A stretch of 64,000 nt of DNA from Arcuatula senhousia. Taxonomy: Eukaryota; Mollusca; Bivalvia; Mytilida; Mytilidae. Below the pieces are notes generated by a model, which was given only the letters and a program-made list of their open reading frames with translations, had not been told where the DNA came from and did no database searches. The position numbers and the translations under genes are program-made. Every line of letters begins with the position of its first letter. The stretch's first letter is position 1. The stretch lies in the NCBI GenBank assembly GCA_963971305.1, contig OZ020307.1:3981501-4045500 (forward strand), in the 5' to 3' direction. Shown one piece after another: positions 1 to 13,036 of this stretch.

Positions 1-205
1 TGAGCAGAAGCGGTTTCCATATTTGCTTCATGTTATACATGTATTTTCAATTCTATGTGAATCAAATGGTATGGTCTTTGATGGTGTAAAATGTAAATGA
101 TGCATAAGTAAAAAGATTTTGTCCTTAGTGTAACATTATATTAAACAGATTTTGATTTGAAAAGGAAAAACTATCAAATTGATGGTCATATTACCATCTT
201 TGATG

Positions 206-290
206 TAGGAGTTTTCTTCCTTCAGAGTAGGAGTTTTCTTCCTACAGTGTAGGAGTTTTTTTCCTTAGTGTAGGAGTTTTTTTTCCTTCA
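206..290. repeat. Short tandem repeat, about 4 units of 20-25 bp
   Basis: Four imperfect copies of a unit beginning TAGGAGTTTT and ending in CTTCC run head to tail. The rest of 1-487 shows no convincing exon, RNA gene or other element. Confidence 0.8.
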
Positions 291-487
291 AGCAAAAAAA
301 ATTCATACCCATAACAAGTTAATCTCCTCTGTATAGATGTCAATTTAACTGATCACGGTAATCATCTTCCATTGTTGCAAATTTCAATAGAGGGATTAAG
401 TTGTAGTTTACCTAATTTCATTAAGGAGTACCAATATAAATATGGGGATTATAATTCTTTATTAGCAGTAAATGACAGTGGTTTTCA

Positions 488-1796
488 AGCTCATCTGACC
501 CGAAGGGTCATGTGAGCCTTTGTCATCATTAGGCATCCGTCGTCCGTCCGTTGTCCATGAACTATTTTTCAAAAATCTTCTTCTCTGAATCCACTAAAGG
601 GATTGCTTTCAAACTTTGTACATTTATATACATTTAATCTTTAGGATGTCCTCTACCAAGTTTGTGAAATTTGTGCATGCCGACCAACCAACATGGCAGC
701 TGTTGCTAAAAATAGAACAGGGGGGTCAGACCATAGTTTTAAACTTATATCTCAAAAAGTATGAGATAGAGAAAATCCTAAGCAACCTACCTTCTTCAGC
801 ATCAAAATTTGTATGAAACTCTTCATTGAGTCAAAGTTGTGGGACCACTCCTTATAGGAGTTGTTTCCCCTTAATCATCAAATTTGACCATTTTCACAGT
901 TTTTGGACTTTATCTTGAAAACCGTTAGTGCAAGAGGAAAAGTTAGCATTGCAAATTTGTTAAGCTTATCAAGAGCTATAACAATGGTTTCAGGATCAAA
1001 ATTGTCAGATCAATTGTTTAAGAGTTCTCCCCCTTTAACTATTGCTTTTATCATTATTTTAATTGATTTTTAAAAATCTTTTTCTCTGAAATCACTGAAG
1101 GGATTGCTTTCAAACTTTGTACACTTGATCCTTAGGATATCCTCTACCAAATTTATGAAATTGATGCATGCCTACCAACCAACATGGCTTTCCTTGCTAA
1201 AAATAGAACAGTGGGTCAAACCAAAGTTTTTGGCTTATAGCTCAAAAAGTATAAGAGATAGAGAAAATCAGAAGAAACTTTCCTTCTTCAGCATCAACAG
1301 CTCTACAAAACTCTGAGTGGAAGTTGTGGGCTCCTTATTGGAGTTATTTTCCCTTAATCGTCAAAATTGAAAATTTTCGCAGTTTTTTAATCTTATCTTA
1401 AAACCCGTAAGAGCTAGAGGAAACCTTAGCATTGCAAAATTGTTCAGCCAATTGAGATCTACAAAAATGAATTCAGGGTCAAAATTGTCAGTTTGACCTT
1501 TTGAGAGTTGTCCCCCTTTAACTTGTTTGGTTTTTCAAATGGAAAGCTTTGTAACCTTGTATTCTTGATCTTGAAAATGGTATCCTAACTTGTTAAACAA
1601 GTGTCTCGGTAAAGACTGATAGCATCTCGGCAAATTACGGTAGTGTCTCTGTCCCGAGATGCTATAAGGGCCTGGGGAGAACACAGGTTTATTAAATGTT
1701 ACTTACCAAGTACATGTAGACCATGTCCCACTCTGTGTAAGAGGCTTGAGCATAAGAGATCAGGTGAGGGATTCAGGCTCCTGGAAGCCTCTTGTT
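488..1796 (+). mobile_element. Non-autonomous Helentron/pearl-like element, family B
   Basis: The left end is a decayed AGCTCACCTGACC motif followed by a GACCCGAAGGGTC palindrome and a CGTCCGTC microsatellite. The interior holds two diverged units of roughly 500 bp (starting near 547 and 1060), each with a CTTCTTCTCTGAA-type start and a CCAACCAACATGGC motif. The right end is CAGGTGAG, a hairpin GGCTCCTGGAAGCC and the terminal CTTGTT. Open frames within it (for example 616-816 and 1104-1316) are short and do not resemble proteins. The class assignment rests on shared architecture, not on a transposase. Confidence 0.75.
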
Positions 1797-3464
1797 TTGT
1801 TCTACCTGATATTGCTTAAGATAGTTCTAACAACTTCCTATGACACTTAGTGTGTACCTTAAAGAGTTGTAAGACCATATTTTATAACATAGCATCATAC
1901 ATTTGTGGTTTCCGTCCTGCCATTTATTCTTCTGCTCATTTTCAGATATCATTACATGAGTCACTGTATATTTTTTATAGAAATACATAATGTATGAGTA
2001 TTACAAAGTTCTCAGAGTATTGACTTGGTGATGTCAGTCTGAGGTTGTGTAACATCAGATCAATGTGTTTTACAACTCCTAATTAAATACTTTATTGAAA
2101 TGAGTCAGATTCCATCAACCTTAAGTCTGCATTAATAGTATTACAAATTGCAGAATTTTCCTAATTTGGAACAAATCCATTGGAAGATTTGTTTTCAAAC
2201 AGCCTAAATAAATCAGGATTTCTTCAGAAGCAGGTGTTGCAAATTGAAAATAGAGGTTAATGAGGTTTAATTAAGTTGTGTTGAATCCATAGTACCAAAG
2301 GTCTCCTGTATCATTTCATTAATGAAAACTTGCCGTGTACTTAATGCAATTGTAGTGAATATAAGACTACTATGACCTATATTCATGTAATTTTGTATGA
2401 TGAACTTTATGAGGGCCTCAGGGAAGATTAGTTATTAACTAACTGAGTTACCCTCTTTAAATAAAGCATTTACTTACTTACTTACTTACTTACTTACTAC
2501 TGAGACACCTTTCCTATAACCAGACATTATAAGCCCATTTTAAAATGAGAATTTTAATATAGTGATTGGGATGGCAACCATTAGCCAGTTACTGTCAGTC
2601 AGAAGATGGTTGGATGAACTGGTTAGTATATATATGAATGGTTTGCCATCCCTTATATATACTTTGTAAACAGACGGCCATCTTTGGTATTTCAGAAGAT
2701 GGTTGGATTAACTGGTTAATATATATATGAATGGTTTGCCATCCCTTATATAAATTGTAAACAGACGGCCATCTTTGGTATTCTACTCTCATTCCCCATA
2801 ATCTGGTTTCTGTTTTTCTTAGGATAAAGTCTGTTTAACTTTCCCAGAGACTTATGTTTATTTTTCATTTCTTATTGTCAGTTTCCAGGCAATCTCATGC
2901 ATGTAAATGAGGTGGTTGTATTATGTATTCTGTTAAAGCTCTAGAACAATAATATTGACTTACTGCCATGAAAGAATACCAAGAGGAAAAATGGAAATAA
3001 GTAATCTGAACTTTCATTGATTTTGAAAGATTGATTTCCAGCAGACATGACATTTTGAAATTGAGTATTTAATTGAAAAATAAGCCAGAGCAATCATGCA
3101 TAGTTCTCTTGATATTTTGATATATGATACATTATTAACATTCCTTTAGATTACATAAACAAATTGTGTATCAGGCAATGCAATAAGCATTGTCTTAAGG
3201 TCAGTGGCTTCCTCCAGGTAATCTGGTTTACTTCACCATTAAAACTGACCCGATACAGCCCAGGTGCGTCAAAAAGGGTGTTAACCCTGAACACACCCAC
3301 AAGAAATACAATGTACATTGAGATTAGATTTAAGGAGATATATAACACCTATAGGTTGAAAATTAGTAGAATATACATGTATTATACGTTCAAGGTGTGG
3401 TATTATATATTAGGTTGCTGTTAAGGCATTTTCTAAATTTTGTTTTATTTCTTTGTCTTTTCAG
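1797..3464. other. Non-coding stretch upstream of the first recognised FSTL-like exon
   Basis: It contains an (ACTT)n microsatellite at about 2470-2499 and a tandem duplication of a roughly 92-bp unit at 2601-2692 and 2694-2784. A fragment near 3190-3310 resembles an interspersed repeat with a TTCACCATTAAAACTGACC-type motif. I found no signal-peptide exon here. It is either an intron of the FSTL-like gene or 5' flank; the in-frame 5' side of the next exon with a good acceptor argues for an intron. Confidence 0.6.
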
Positions 3465-4698
3465 AAGCACAAGCACAAACACCAGAGACAGATAGAAATT
3501 CCAGCAGTTATTGATGAAAGCAAAAAGGACATTGTATTAAGTGATGATAATCATCTTCCAAAAGAACATAAAAATAAAGATGTAAATTTAGCCTTTGATA
3601 TATTAACACCAGATAGCTTCAAGCAGAAAAGTGATGTAGAAGTGAAGGAAAGTAACTATCATAATATATTTTTAGATCAAGAGGCAGTGTCTTTTGGTCA
3701 GCAGAAAAATGAGAAGAGTGACTTATGGCACAATTTATATGAAATAAAAGAACCTGAAAGTGATAAAGATGATTTAGATACTAAGTCACATGTGGAATCT
3801 ACCACAAAACTAAATACCCAAAAGGTACAAAGTGCAGAAAAGGACAAACAGAAAACTGTTGATACAGAAACATCAGTGAAAAGTGAAGACAAAGCAGAGG
3901 AAACTAGTGAGGAAGATGAAGATGGGATTGAAGATGATTATGATGATTTAGGTGATTACTATGATTATGATGAATACAATGAAGAAAACACAGACACTGG
4001 TGAGAAGATCAAGGACCAGAAATCAGATGTATCAGCACAAACAAATGATGGGAAGGAGGATAAATCAGGTGAAAAAGCCGAGACATCTGAGGTCAAAAGT
4101 CAGTTAGAAAAAGACACACAACTTCCATCTGATGCTAAAGTAGAATCATTAGAAGAACTGATCAATGAAATATATGGAGGAGTTTTACCATACTCTGCCT
4201 CCTTGCAGAGTATCGAAGAACAAATCAAGGGAAGTAATAAAGGCTCAAAAGTCAATACAGGGAAAAATGTGAAAAACTCGCTCAAAGAGAAGGATGTGAC
4301 AGAGGAAGAATTAACAGGTGAAGAATTAGAAAATGATAACTTAGTAAATAATGATGTAAACTATATCAACTTGGGCAATGTAGGTGGACTATCGTCACAA
4401 CAAGACTCTCTCAAACCATTGGTAGATAAACCAGTGACACCTAAAACAATACCCACGGTCCAGAAAGAAGAAAGAGACGTGAAAACTACCACTAACAAGC
4501 CTTCAGTTACTGCTGCACCTTCAAATAAAACTTTGCTTAATACACAGAAAAAAGAGGAATCTGATTCAAAATTGAATGCTTCCTTTAAAACTCCAAACGT
4601 TGCAGAGACCAGCCCTAACCCACCTACTACCAAAGCTGTATCTGTGACTGCAGCTCCAAATAAAGCTGTCAAGGAATACATACAGTCTAAACCTCTAC
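3465..4698 (+). CDS. FSTL5-like: FSTL-like exon 1 (first recognised): acidic low-complexity extracellular region
   Basis: The acceptor TTTTCAG precedes an in-frame exon (phase 0 in, phase 1 out at C|GTAAGT). It encodes about 411 residues rich in Asp, Glu, Lys, Ser and Thr, without cysteine pairs, so probably disordered. It opens with a His/Lys-rich run (KHKHKHQRQ). A very acidic Asp/Tyr patch near residues 155-180 contains DDYDDLGDYYDYDEY, a candidate for tyrosine sulfation or cation binding. A more ordered segment near residues 227-255 (SLEELINEIYGG) may form a helix. No methionine start lies at the exon border, so this is an internal exon, and an upstream signal-peptide exon is needed. I know no named domain for it. 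Confidence 0.82.
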
Positions 4699-7600
4699 GT
4701 AAGTATTGAAAACTTAATTTATCCTTCATCTAGGAAGTAGGGGAGCATTTAGTGTTTGGGTTTGTTCATGCTCTTGTTTATTTGTCAGTTCAGGTATACC
4801 TTTAAGTTGAAGTCAATTTTCTAAGCTTGTCTTTTGGATATATTATTGGTTCAATCGCTCTCCAAAATATTTCCCTTTTACATATTGAAACATTTGTTAT
4901 ACCTTATATAAATAAGTTTTGAGATATATAGAATTAAGGATATAGAACCTTTTTGTATTTCTTATGTAATTTGTCAGTTCTACTTATTCTCTATTTTTTT
5001 GCTTCACTTTCTTCAAAGTTATCAGTGTTTTGTTGATTGATTCGTTTATTGCACATAGACACTTGTTAACTCTCAATATGGATTAGATCATGAGGTTACA
5101 ATAGAAATGAATTATGGTCGGTTATTTCTTTGAGGTCAGACAATTGATTCTAACTGACCAGACATCATTGACATATTTGATAAACAATTGAGTTATTGCT
5201 GGGCTCCATTGATTGATGCCTCAATAAATAATGTGTGAATATCTTTTATATAGATTTCCTGGGTTAAACCAAGTATATAATAGTGTATATTTATTTATAT
5301 AGATATATAATTTGGTATGGGCAAATTATCCAACAAGGACAAATTTCACTGTAAGACAACTGGCAATAAAAAAAGAACTGCTGCAGCCTTTTAAAAATAG
5401 CATGAACCAGTGCTTTGGTTGCAGTGGTTTTTATGTCGCCTGCAACATGTTGCAGAAGCAACATATAGGGGTTACTTTAGCACCATTTGTCGTCTTGCGT
5501 CATCCTGTGTCCTCCTGAGTTGTCGTTGTCCTGCGGTGTTACAAAAATTTCAGTCACAGTTTTCGGGGCAACTACATGTCACAACTACTTGATATTTGGT
5601 ATGTAGCCTCCTGTATAGTACTATATGGTGTAAAGCAATTTTATGCCCATAACTACTTCCTGTTTACCGAATATATTTTAAGAAGCAGTTGACATATGTC
5701 TTCCATGGAAGATGGTCATTCTAGTTTTTTTTTCAACTTGCCCCAGAAAAAAATTAAAAGATGATTTTCCAGTTTTGTTGCATTGCTTAATTAGTTAACA
5801 GATGAAAAGTAGTAATATGATGAAATTTTCATTAGACTTAACTTTTCATTTGATGAATCAAAAGATTAAAAAACAACTCTCCCAATTATCATAAATGGAC
5901 CCTTGTCCTCTTTGACAATGGATATGACAAACAGACTTCAAGTTTTCATGTGAAGCACCAAAAGTCAAATAAAATAAATGTTTATTGTGAATTTTTGCTT
6001 TTTGAATACCTTGACTATTTATAATTTTCTATGCAGCCCTTACGTATCCGCATTCAAAAGAGATAATGGTTAAAATGCATTGACTTTACAAAAGAGATAA
6101 TGGTTAAAATGCATTGACTTTCTTTTGGGACAGGAATCCATAATTGGCTTTTAGATAAATAAGAAAAGGGAATAAGATTACATTAATAAGCAATATAAGT
6201 GTCAGGATCTTATTCACACCAGGAATATCTAGTCCATTCTTAGATTTCCCAGGATGTCAATCACGTGTAGTGTTAATACCATGTTGGTGTTGTATTGTAA
6301 TGATAGCATTTACAAAGTACAGATTATAGAGAATCATTACGCTGTCTACTGTAAATACTGTAATGTTTGGAGGGTTATCAGGAATTTCCCGATGGGCTGA
6401 CTCATATTAAACATATCTATATTACTCAGGTATTGAGTCAGAAATCTCAGGTGAACTCACAACTCTATTGATTACAGAGCAAATGATAACATAGGCAAAC
6501 ATGAGTTATGGATTTTATGTAGGAGAGCTGAACTTAGTTTCATATTATAAATAGGGCTGCTGAGGGGGTCTTCACACACGGGTCTTCAAACCCTACTATC
6601 TGATAGTTTTACCACTATTTCTCCTACTTTGTTCTTATTTCACCCCTGCAATGGTGTGCTGTGCCCTTCAAGGCCTTGTTTCCTCAATCCCAGCTCCCCT
6701 TCCCTATTAATCACTTCTTCCTGTCTCCTAAAACTGTCCACCCTTTAATTGATAAAAATGAGATGTGGAATAAACCATGGTAACACATCATCCAATTCAA
6801 TAAGATGAAAGCGACTTAAAAAATCTGAAATGCAAAATAGCCATTTTGTTGTCCTGACTCCTGTCTACCTAGAAAGTTTTAAGGGTCAGTTTGCACATCT
6901 GATTGTGAGTCAGTCCTACATCATGTTATCTTCAGGTTTGTGAGTTAATTTCCATAATCGAATTTTATACACATATATTTCCATTAAGATATGCATTCCC
7001 GACAAATTTAAAAAATCAAATACTTCACACCCAACAACCATCAATGTTATGATCTTCCAATTCTTTTTCCTACCTTGTGAAGAAAAAGAGATGAAAGGGC
7101 TTGTAAAGCTTAAAAGAGTGTCTGTAAACATGGTAAAAGAAAACTTCACCAATCATCATTTCTGTTTGTAGTACAACTTAGTTGTAATGTGATAAAATTG
7201 TAGTTTTTCCAATTTTGTTTCATTGCTACAGATCTGTTAGTAAATTGGATAAATTCCATTAGATTGTACCATTCATTTGATAATTTCTATGCTTTTCATG
7301 CTTTTAGCACAATAATTAAGATAAGAAAATATTAATAAGGATGAAAACATTGCTGTCTATAAAAATTGTTCTGAGAATAAATCAATACAAACAATAAGTT
7401 ATACAGAAATGTTTGCTTATAAAGACAATCCTTGGAGCTTTACAATTCCTTTTATCTCTTATTCTTCACAATGTTAAAAGAGCTTCCAGCATGCTATAAA
7501 AGGAAATATGTCTTCTAGGTGTTGAGGAACCTTCTTGGGTGTTAATTTACCAAAGCAAAATGTTGCAAAGATCATGGAATATTTTGTATTTATAAAAGCA

Positions 7601-7959
7601 TTGCACCACACAGCTGTCAGACAGTAAAACTGACATTAGTTTCCAAACACTGGGGGAACACAATAATTGTTGAGATGGACAATTAAAAAGCTAAATAAAT
7701 ATTTATAAATAGATATAAATTTGTTGTTTATAGAACTGTAGGTAGAAGTGGACTGCATCAATTAGTATCAAGAAATAAATTTCTTACACGAAAAGCAATA
7801 AGCTGAAAACTTGATAAAGGCTGTTGGAACTTAATGGGTCCATTAGTCAAACAAAACATAGGTTTTGAATTTTCAATGGACATTTCCTTTTGTTTTTGAC
7901 AAACATATTTATATAATACTAACAAAGCAAAAAAAATGCTTATCATTTGATTATTATAG
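4699..7959 (+). other. Intron 1, with a family F repeat and no coding signal
   Basis: A phase 1 intron. A degraded copy of repeat family H lies near 4734-4775 (GGGGAGCATTTAGTGTTTGG-type), a family F element lies near 5434-5728, and a 33-bp unit is duplicated in tandem at about 6053-6122 (GAGATAATGGTTAAAATGCA core). Otherwise it is AT-rich and featureless. Confidence 0.7.
5434..5728 (+). mobile_element. Family F interspersed repeat, copy 1
   Basis: It matches copies near 30236-30440 and 34770-35045 along its length. Shared landmarks are GGGGTTACTTT, CTACATGTCACA, TAGTACTATATGG and a 3' palindrome TCTTCCATGGAAGA followed by CTAGTT. The 3' palindrome and CTAGTT end resemble those of the family B elements. 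Confidence 0.65.
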
Positions 7960-8211
7960 AATTGTGTATGGATGATGGCGGCTGCTCTCCAGGAAGGATG
8001 TGCCACAGTGGGATATGTGTTTGTGGAGATGCCACCATGTGTAAGAGCCACCATTCTATATCTGTCTGTGGCTCAGATGGACAGCTGTACCCAAGCCACT
8101 GTGAATTACATCGTCACGCCTGTCTGAAGCAGATGCACATTCGAGTCAACCATAATGGCCACTGTGGACAAGATATGCAGCAGAGCTTTAAGATCCAACC
8201 AACATATGAAG
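7960..8211 (+). CDS. FSTL5-like: FSTL-like exon 2: Kazal/follistatin-type domain
   Basis: A phase 1-1 exon of 252 nt with acceptor TTATTATAG and donor G|GTATAT. It encodes a cysteine-rich follistatin-like lead (CMDDGGCSPGRMCHSGICVC) followed by a Kazal core. The Kazal signature is visible as C-G-S-D-G-x-x-Y-x-S-x-C-x-L-x-x-x-A-C. FSTL proteins carry this domain right after their N-terminal region. Kazal domains act as protease-inhibitor or ligand-binding folds, and inhibitory activity here is unproven. Confidence 0.92.
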
Positions 8212-11200
8212 GTATATATAGATTCTCTGTCAGAAAGGAGAGGATCAAATGATTCTACAGGTGGATCTCGTTGAGCAAGTTACCATGAAAGACATCTATT
8301 GAGGGGTTGAGAAATAATTAAATCCACAACTTTCTCTCAAGGTGAACCTGGTTCTATAATGAAAGCTCATAGAATTTGAAAATGCTCGAAATTTTACTAC
8401 TGCCAGGTAATTTTGGGTGTGCAACTTCTTGATAAAAAAAAGCAGTTAAAATTGTACACATTGCTATAAATGGAAGAAAAATACAGTATCTTGACAAGAA
8501 CTATCATCAAGGTGTATATTCAAAATGCAACTTTTCAGATCAATGACGTTGCAATGCTACTATTCAGATTAAGAACGCTTCTATTCAGATCTAATTGCAA
8601 AAAAAAAGACACCTTTCCGCAGCAAAATGTACGATTTGATTTATAAAGGATATTAAACAAAAATCTTTTATTTTTACAGTACGCATATATGGTTGGGGTG
8701 TACAAAATTTCTTTGAGGAACAATTGCCTTTTATTTTATTTTCAACAAATCTATGATAAATTGATTCGATCGCTCCGTTGTATGTATTTAAAAATACAGT
8801 GACTTGTTTTTTCACTTCTTGAAAACAGAATTTCTTCGTTTGTCCCAGTAAGGAATTTTGTATACCTTAACAATATAGATGTCCCGTAAAACTAACCAAT
8901 TAATTCCCAACACCGTTAACTAAAAGAACTTTTACATTTTTCCTTGGAGAGTTGTTTTCTTCTGAAAAGAAGCGTTACAAATCTGGATAGTAGTGTTGTA
9001 ACATCATTGATCTGAATAGTTACGTTATGAATATACACTGTGATCATTGTATCAATTTTGTTAATCCTTAACTTGAGGGTTAAGTCTAGACGGTTTAAAT
9101 TGCAGGATTTCTCTCTGTTGCTGACATCATATATAAAATAGGTTAAGTAAAAACAAGAAATAGCAACCAAGAAAAAAGCTTATTATATAACTACTGGAAT
9201 TTTGCCTGAACAGTACATGTTTTGTCAATCTAGAACTTTTAGTTATGTCCCTATCTGTGCTGAACCTTTAGTTTATAAATTAACTATTGATTTTGGTAAT
9301 CTTTCTTAGTTATAGGCTGCTAAAGGTGTTGATAGCTTCCTGAGATTTAGAATCAACTTGTCAACTCATTTAATATTGTAATATTCAATTACTCTGCCTT
9401 AAGTAGTATTGAAGTTAGATTTCTGTTGGGGTGACTTTGATTTAAAGATCAGTATAACCGAGTTGTATTTTCCAAGTTTTACATCTTTGAAATCCTCATG
9501 GGGTTTGGATTTGCCAAGTGAACTTAGGTGCTAGCTTTGAAATGTAATTCCAATCACAGTCAATTAGAAATTTAAGTGTTTAGCTTTGTGATTAATAAAA
9601 AGGGTCTGCGTACCTGTGTATAATTAGGCACCTCAGTTATCTGCCCAAGGACTGTGGCTTTCTACATGTCATCCAGTTCTGAACGATGAAAACTTACTGA
9701 TCATCTGTAACCCATATGTACTAAAAAGGTCTAAACCTCAACAACAAGCTAACTAACAAACCAGGGATGTGCATGGGGCAAATGACATAATTTTAAAAGT
9801 TGCTGTATGCATGATCAGACTTTCCAGTAGAGCATACAGGCTTCATTATCTGATTGTACATATTCAGGAATTTCAACTGTATAACACAAATGTATGGGAT
9901 CAAGTCATAAAATAGTATTCAAATCAGAAATGCTGTACAATTAGATGGAGTGCAGCGAAGTAGACCTCCTGGGTCAATAATCAATGATAATAAAACACTT
10001 GTATGTCTGATAGGCCAGCCTAAAGTTTATATCAGTCCATAGACAGATGAAATCATTGATATCAATATCAGTATGATAAATTGTTAGAATGATATCTATA
10101 AAAGGAAGAAATCCTTATCTCCATGTTCCCAGATATTATAAATAACCTATTGATCAATAACAGTTAGGCATATAAGGAATCATTGCGCAAAAATATTATT
10201 TAAAACAAATGGTTAATGTTTGCTTGAGACAACTTTTGTGTGTAAACCATTCAGAAGTTTTGCAGTTTAACGCCTACGTTCTGTTAGAAATTTGATTTAT
10301 GCTGAAATTTCAGACTTTTCTTTCGTAATGCATTTTGTAGAAGCAACCTAATTTTTCATGATAAGTATTACCAAATAAGCTTCACTTCCAATGGAGAACT
10401 GGTTAAAGCCACCCATCAGACTGATCTATTTCATTTTATTAAATTGGAGAAAATTTCTTCTATTTGATGTAATAGCTATACAGAAATAATTTCACTTATT
10501 TCTTTTCATCAGTGCTAGCAATTCAGAAAAAATCAATATTTTTCCACAGAAAAGTAGAAAATTAAGCAATCAGACAACCATTAAAAATAAAATGTCCACA
10601 AACAGGCGTTATTTTAATGTATGGTATATCAAAGAAAATGTCCATAAAAAGGCGTAATTTGAATGTATGGGTTATCACAGAAAACGTCCTTAAAAAGGCG
10701 TAATTTTACCTAATTTGAATGTATTGTATATCACAGAAAACGTCCATAAACAGGCATAATTTGAATGTATCGCATCACACACTGATAACCTGTAAATACT
10801 ATTACAGAGGGGAGGTTGCTTTATATAAACTATTCTAGAGATGAAAGAAATCTTTACACATATATTAATTTAGATATAAGTTGAAACTAGAGGGTATCAC
10901 TGACTGACAAAACTCAGGAACATGTTCCTAGTTGTCAGGCAGCTTGATTTGTGTCTTTGTCTTTCTTGAAAGAAGAAAAGAAGTTCCAAGGGGGCCATCA
11001 CAAAGAGTAGACATAATAGGCAATACCTAAATATGGGTAAAACACACAACTTAACCCTCCAAAACACACACAAAATAACTTAACAGAACTAGAAATCAGG
11101 TCCACTATAGGGTTGAGTAGTTGTAGAGGCGTTGAGCAGAATAACCTGACTGACAGATGGCTGGATGGACTGACCATCAGATAGACAGTGCCTCTCATAA

Positions 11201-11402
11201 CACACATGTATTGTAAAGTATCTATAAAGTTCTTATATAATGATTACTTGATCCATTTTCATACTGACAAAGAATATTCCATGCTTACAAATTTACAGTG
11301 AGCTCATATATAATTATACAACACATTACTTCAGTTTTTGATGTGTAGCCTTAAAACAAAGACAAATATTCAGGCCAATGATATTTGTATATATATTTTC
11401 AG
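8212..11402 (+). other. Intron 2, non-coding, with a small minisatellite
   Basis: A phase 1 intron of about 3.2 kb. Apart from four copies of a 45-56 bp repeat near 10589-10770 it shows no element or exon that I can support. Confidence 0.65.
10589..10770. repeat. Minisatellite, about 4 units
   Basis: The unit contains AAAACGTCCATAAAAAGGCG followed by TAATTTGAATGTAT, repeated with small insertions. Confidence 0.75.
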
Positions 11403-11663
11403 GAACCCAGTGTGAATACAGGGTGTTTAAAGGACAGGAAGGGATTCTGTGGGGAGATCTACTGGTCCCAGTCCAAGTGAAATCCCTGTTAGAATGTAGC
11501 GACCTCTGTGATAAGAAATCCTATGAAGATGGGTGTTTTGCTTTTCAGTACTCCACAGAGAAGAGTGGACTGTGTTACCTGTTTGAGAAGCCAACAGATA
11601 TCATCAGACATCCTAACGCTGACATGGATTTCTATGAACAGAGGAGATGTAAAGCTAATCCAG
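11403..11663 (+). CDS. FSTL5-like: FSTL-like exon 3: PAN/Apple domain 1
   Basis: A phase 1-1 exon of 261 nt (acceptor ATTTTCAG, donor CCAG|GTGCAC). The encoded 87 residues begin TQCEYRVF and have the apple-type cysteine spacing: an early C, ECSDLCDKK, then C-F-A-F-Q-Y, C-Y-L-F and a final RRC. The C-x3-C helix pair followed by C-x-A-F-x-Y is the recognisable PAN motif. It is the first of four consecutive PAN exons. Confidence 0.85.
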
Positions 11664-11879
11664 GTGCACGTTATTTCTATGTCACTGGAAATTCTTTAAG
11701 ATGGTTTCCTCTGATATTCATTAGACACATATATAGGTTTTGTCTAGCTACTACCAGTAAATATTAAATGATGAAACTGTTCTAGCTTAAAGGCTTTCAT
11801 CAAATATTTTACATGTATTGTATTTCTTTTGTGTACAAAATACATTAGATTTAAGTACATGTACTACTTTTTCTAAATC

Positions 11880-12228
11880 TCAGGCAGATACCATTAATAG
11901 GGTGGCACATCGATAATAAATACACAAAAAAAATTCAACAGAATTAGGTAAAGCAACCCCAGTAAACTTTGTTTTGACCACTAAATTTTTCAGTCTATCT
12001 TGGGTTTAGGAGATATTACCAGTCAAAATTTAGTTACATTGTATAGTGAAAAGTACGGGAAAATTTCCCGCCATATTTTTTTCCTATATAACCAGTCAAA
12101 AAATATCTAGGCACCAAATACATATTAAGAGGTAAAAACTGCATTGGGTTTGTTTTTATGGTAAAATGATTGCATCTATACCCCAAAATCTGAAATTGGA
12201 AATTATCGATGTGCCACCCCCTGCCTGA
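11880..12228. mobile_element. MITE-like element with imperfect terminal inverted repeats
   Basis: The left end TCAGGCAG plus GGTGGCACATCGATAAT (11901-11917) is the reverse complement of the right end near 12202-12228. The left side has about 12 extra bases between the two blocks. It has no coding capacity. Superfamily not assigned. Confidence 0.75.
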
Positions 12229-12723
12229 TCCTTATATGGAATAGTACTTCAAAAATCTTCAACTACAAATCATTTATTGAATGTCTTGCCTTGAATTTTA
12301 CTAACTATTTGAACACCATTCATTCATTGCCCCTAGTACTTCTTATCTCAAAACAAAAACAAATACAACCTATAGAACTACATATGCCAGATTTTGTTGT
12401 CTTTGAATTTTCAAAATAAAGGCATGAATGATCATAACAAAGGCATTCAGGGCTGCCAACTTGTGAAATTTTGAATTGAGTTTTCAGATATTTCTATGAT
12501 GTTTCATGTTATATTCTTAATGAAATAAAGACCTGAAAAGTAGGAAAACTCATGAAAATTGGGAAGCCCTGTGTATTTTTTGTTCATCCCTAAGAATGAA
12601 TGAAAATTCAATTGTTGTTTTTCAACCATTTAATACATTAAACTCTATAATTCCCTAATACCCACGCCCAGCTATAATTCTACATGCTGGGTATTTGAAC
12701 ACAAAAGACCCGGTTAGACTGGG

Positions 12724-12903
12724 AGGTTAGAGTTGTTTGTCAGCTGACAGTATTCAATATTTTGATCGAAAAAAAAAAAAAAAAATTTAACAAAAAGAAT
12801 GACAAGTGAAATTACATGTGGAGCACATGCTTTGTTATTTGTGCCCTATGTTCAAATTAACCATTGAATGTACCAATATGTAGTTGACAAACAACTCTAA
12901 CCT
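12724..12903. mobile_element. Small MITE-like element with 19-bp perfect inverted repeats
   Basis: AGGTTAGAGTTGTTTGTCA at 12724-12742 is matched perfectly in inverse orientation at 12885-12903. The interior includes an A-rich tract near 12770. Length is about 180 bp. Confidence 0.75.
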
Positions 12904-13036
12904 ACGGTAGTCTTTTATGAATTCTTTGTGTCTAGATACTCGATAAGTTCCCTCAACCACTAGATTGACACACATGTATCTTATCACATGTTCTATAATG
13001 TCAAATATTTAACAAACTATAAAATCTTTGTTTCAG

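Larger units (their letters stand above)
11664..13036 (+). other. Intron 3, hosting two inverted-repeat elements
   Basis: A phase 1 intron. It holds the inverted-repeat elements at 11880-12228 and 12724-12903; the rest is AT-rich without coding signal. Confidence 0.7.

Noticed and set aside
3453..3464. Apparent start upstream of exon 1 of the FSTL-like gene
   Set aside because: The start would be TTG inside the polypyrimidine tract TTGTCTTTTCAG, which reads as a splice acceptor.
1..3464. Search for the FSTL-like signal-peptide exon
   Set aside because: No frame with a hydrophobic leader and a phase 0 donor could be supported, so none is reported.
4361..4729. 122-codon open frame antisense to FSTL-like exon 1
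   Set aside because: It mirrors the low-complexity coding exon and has no recognisable domain; the sense strand fits the splice phases.
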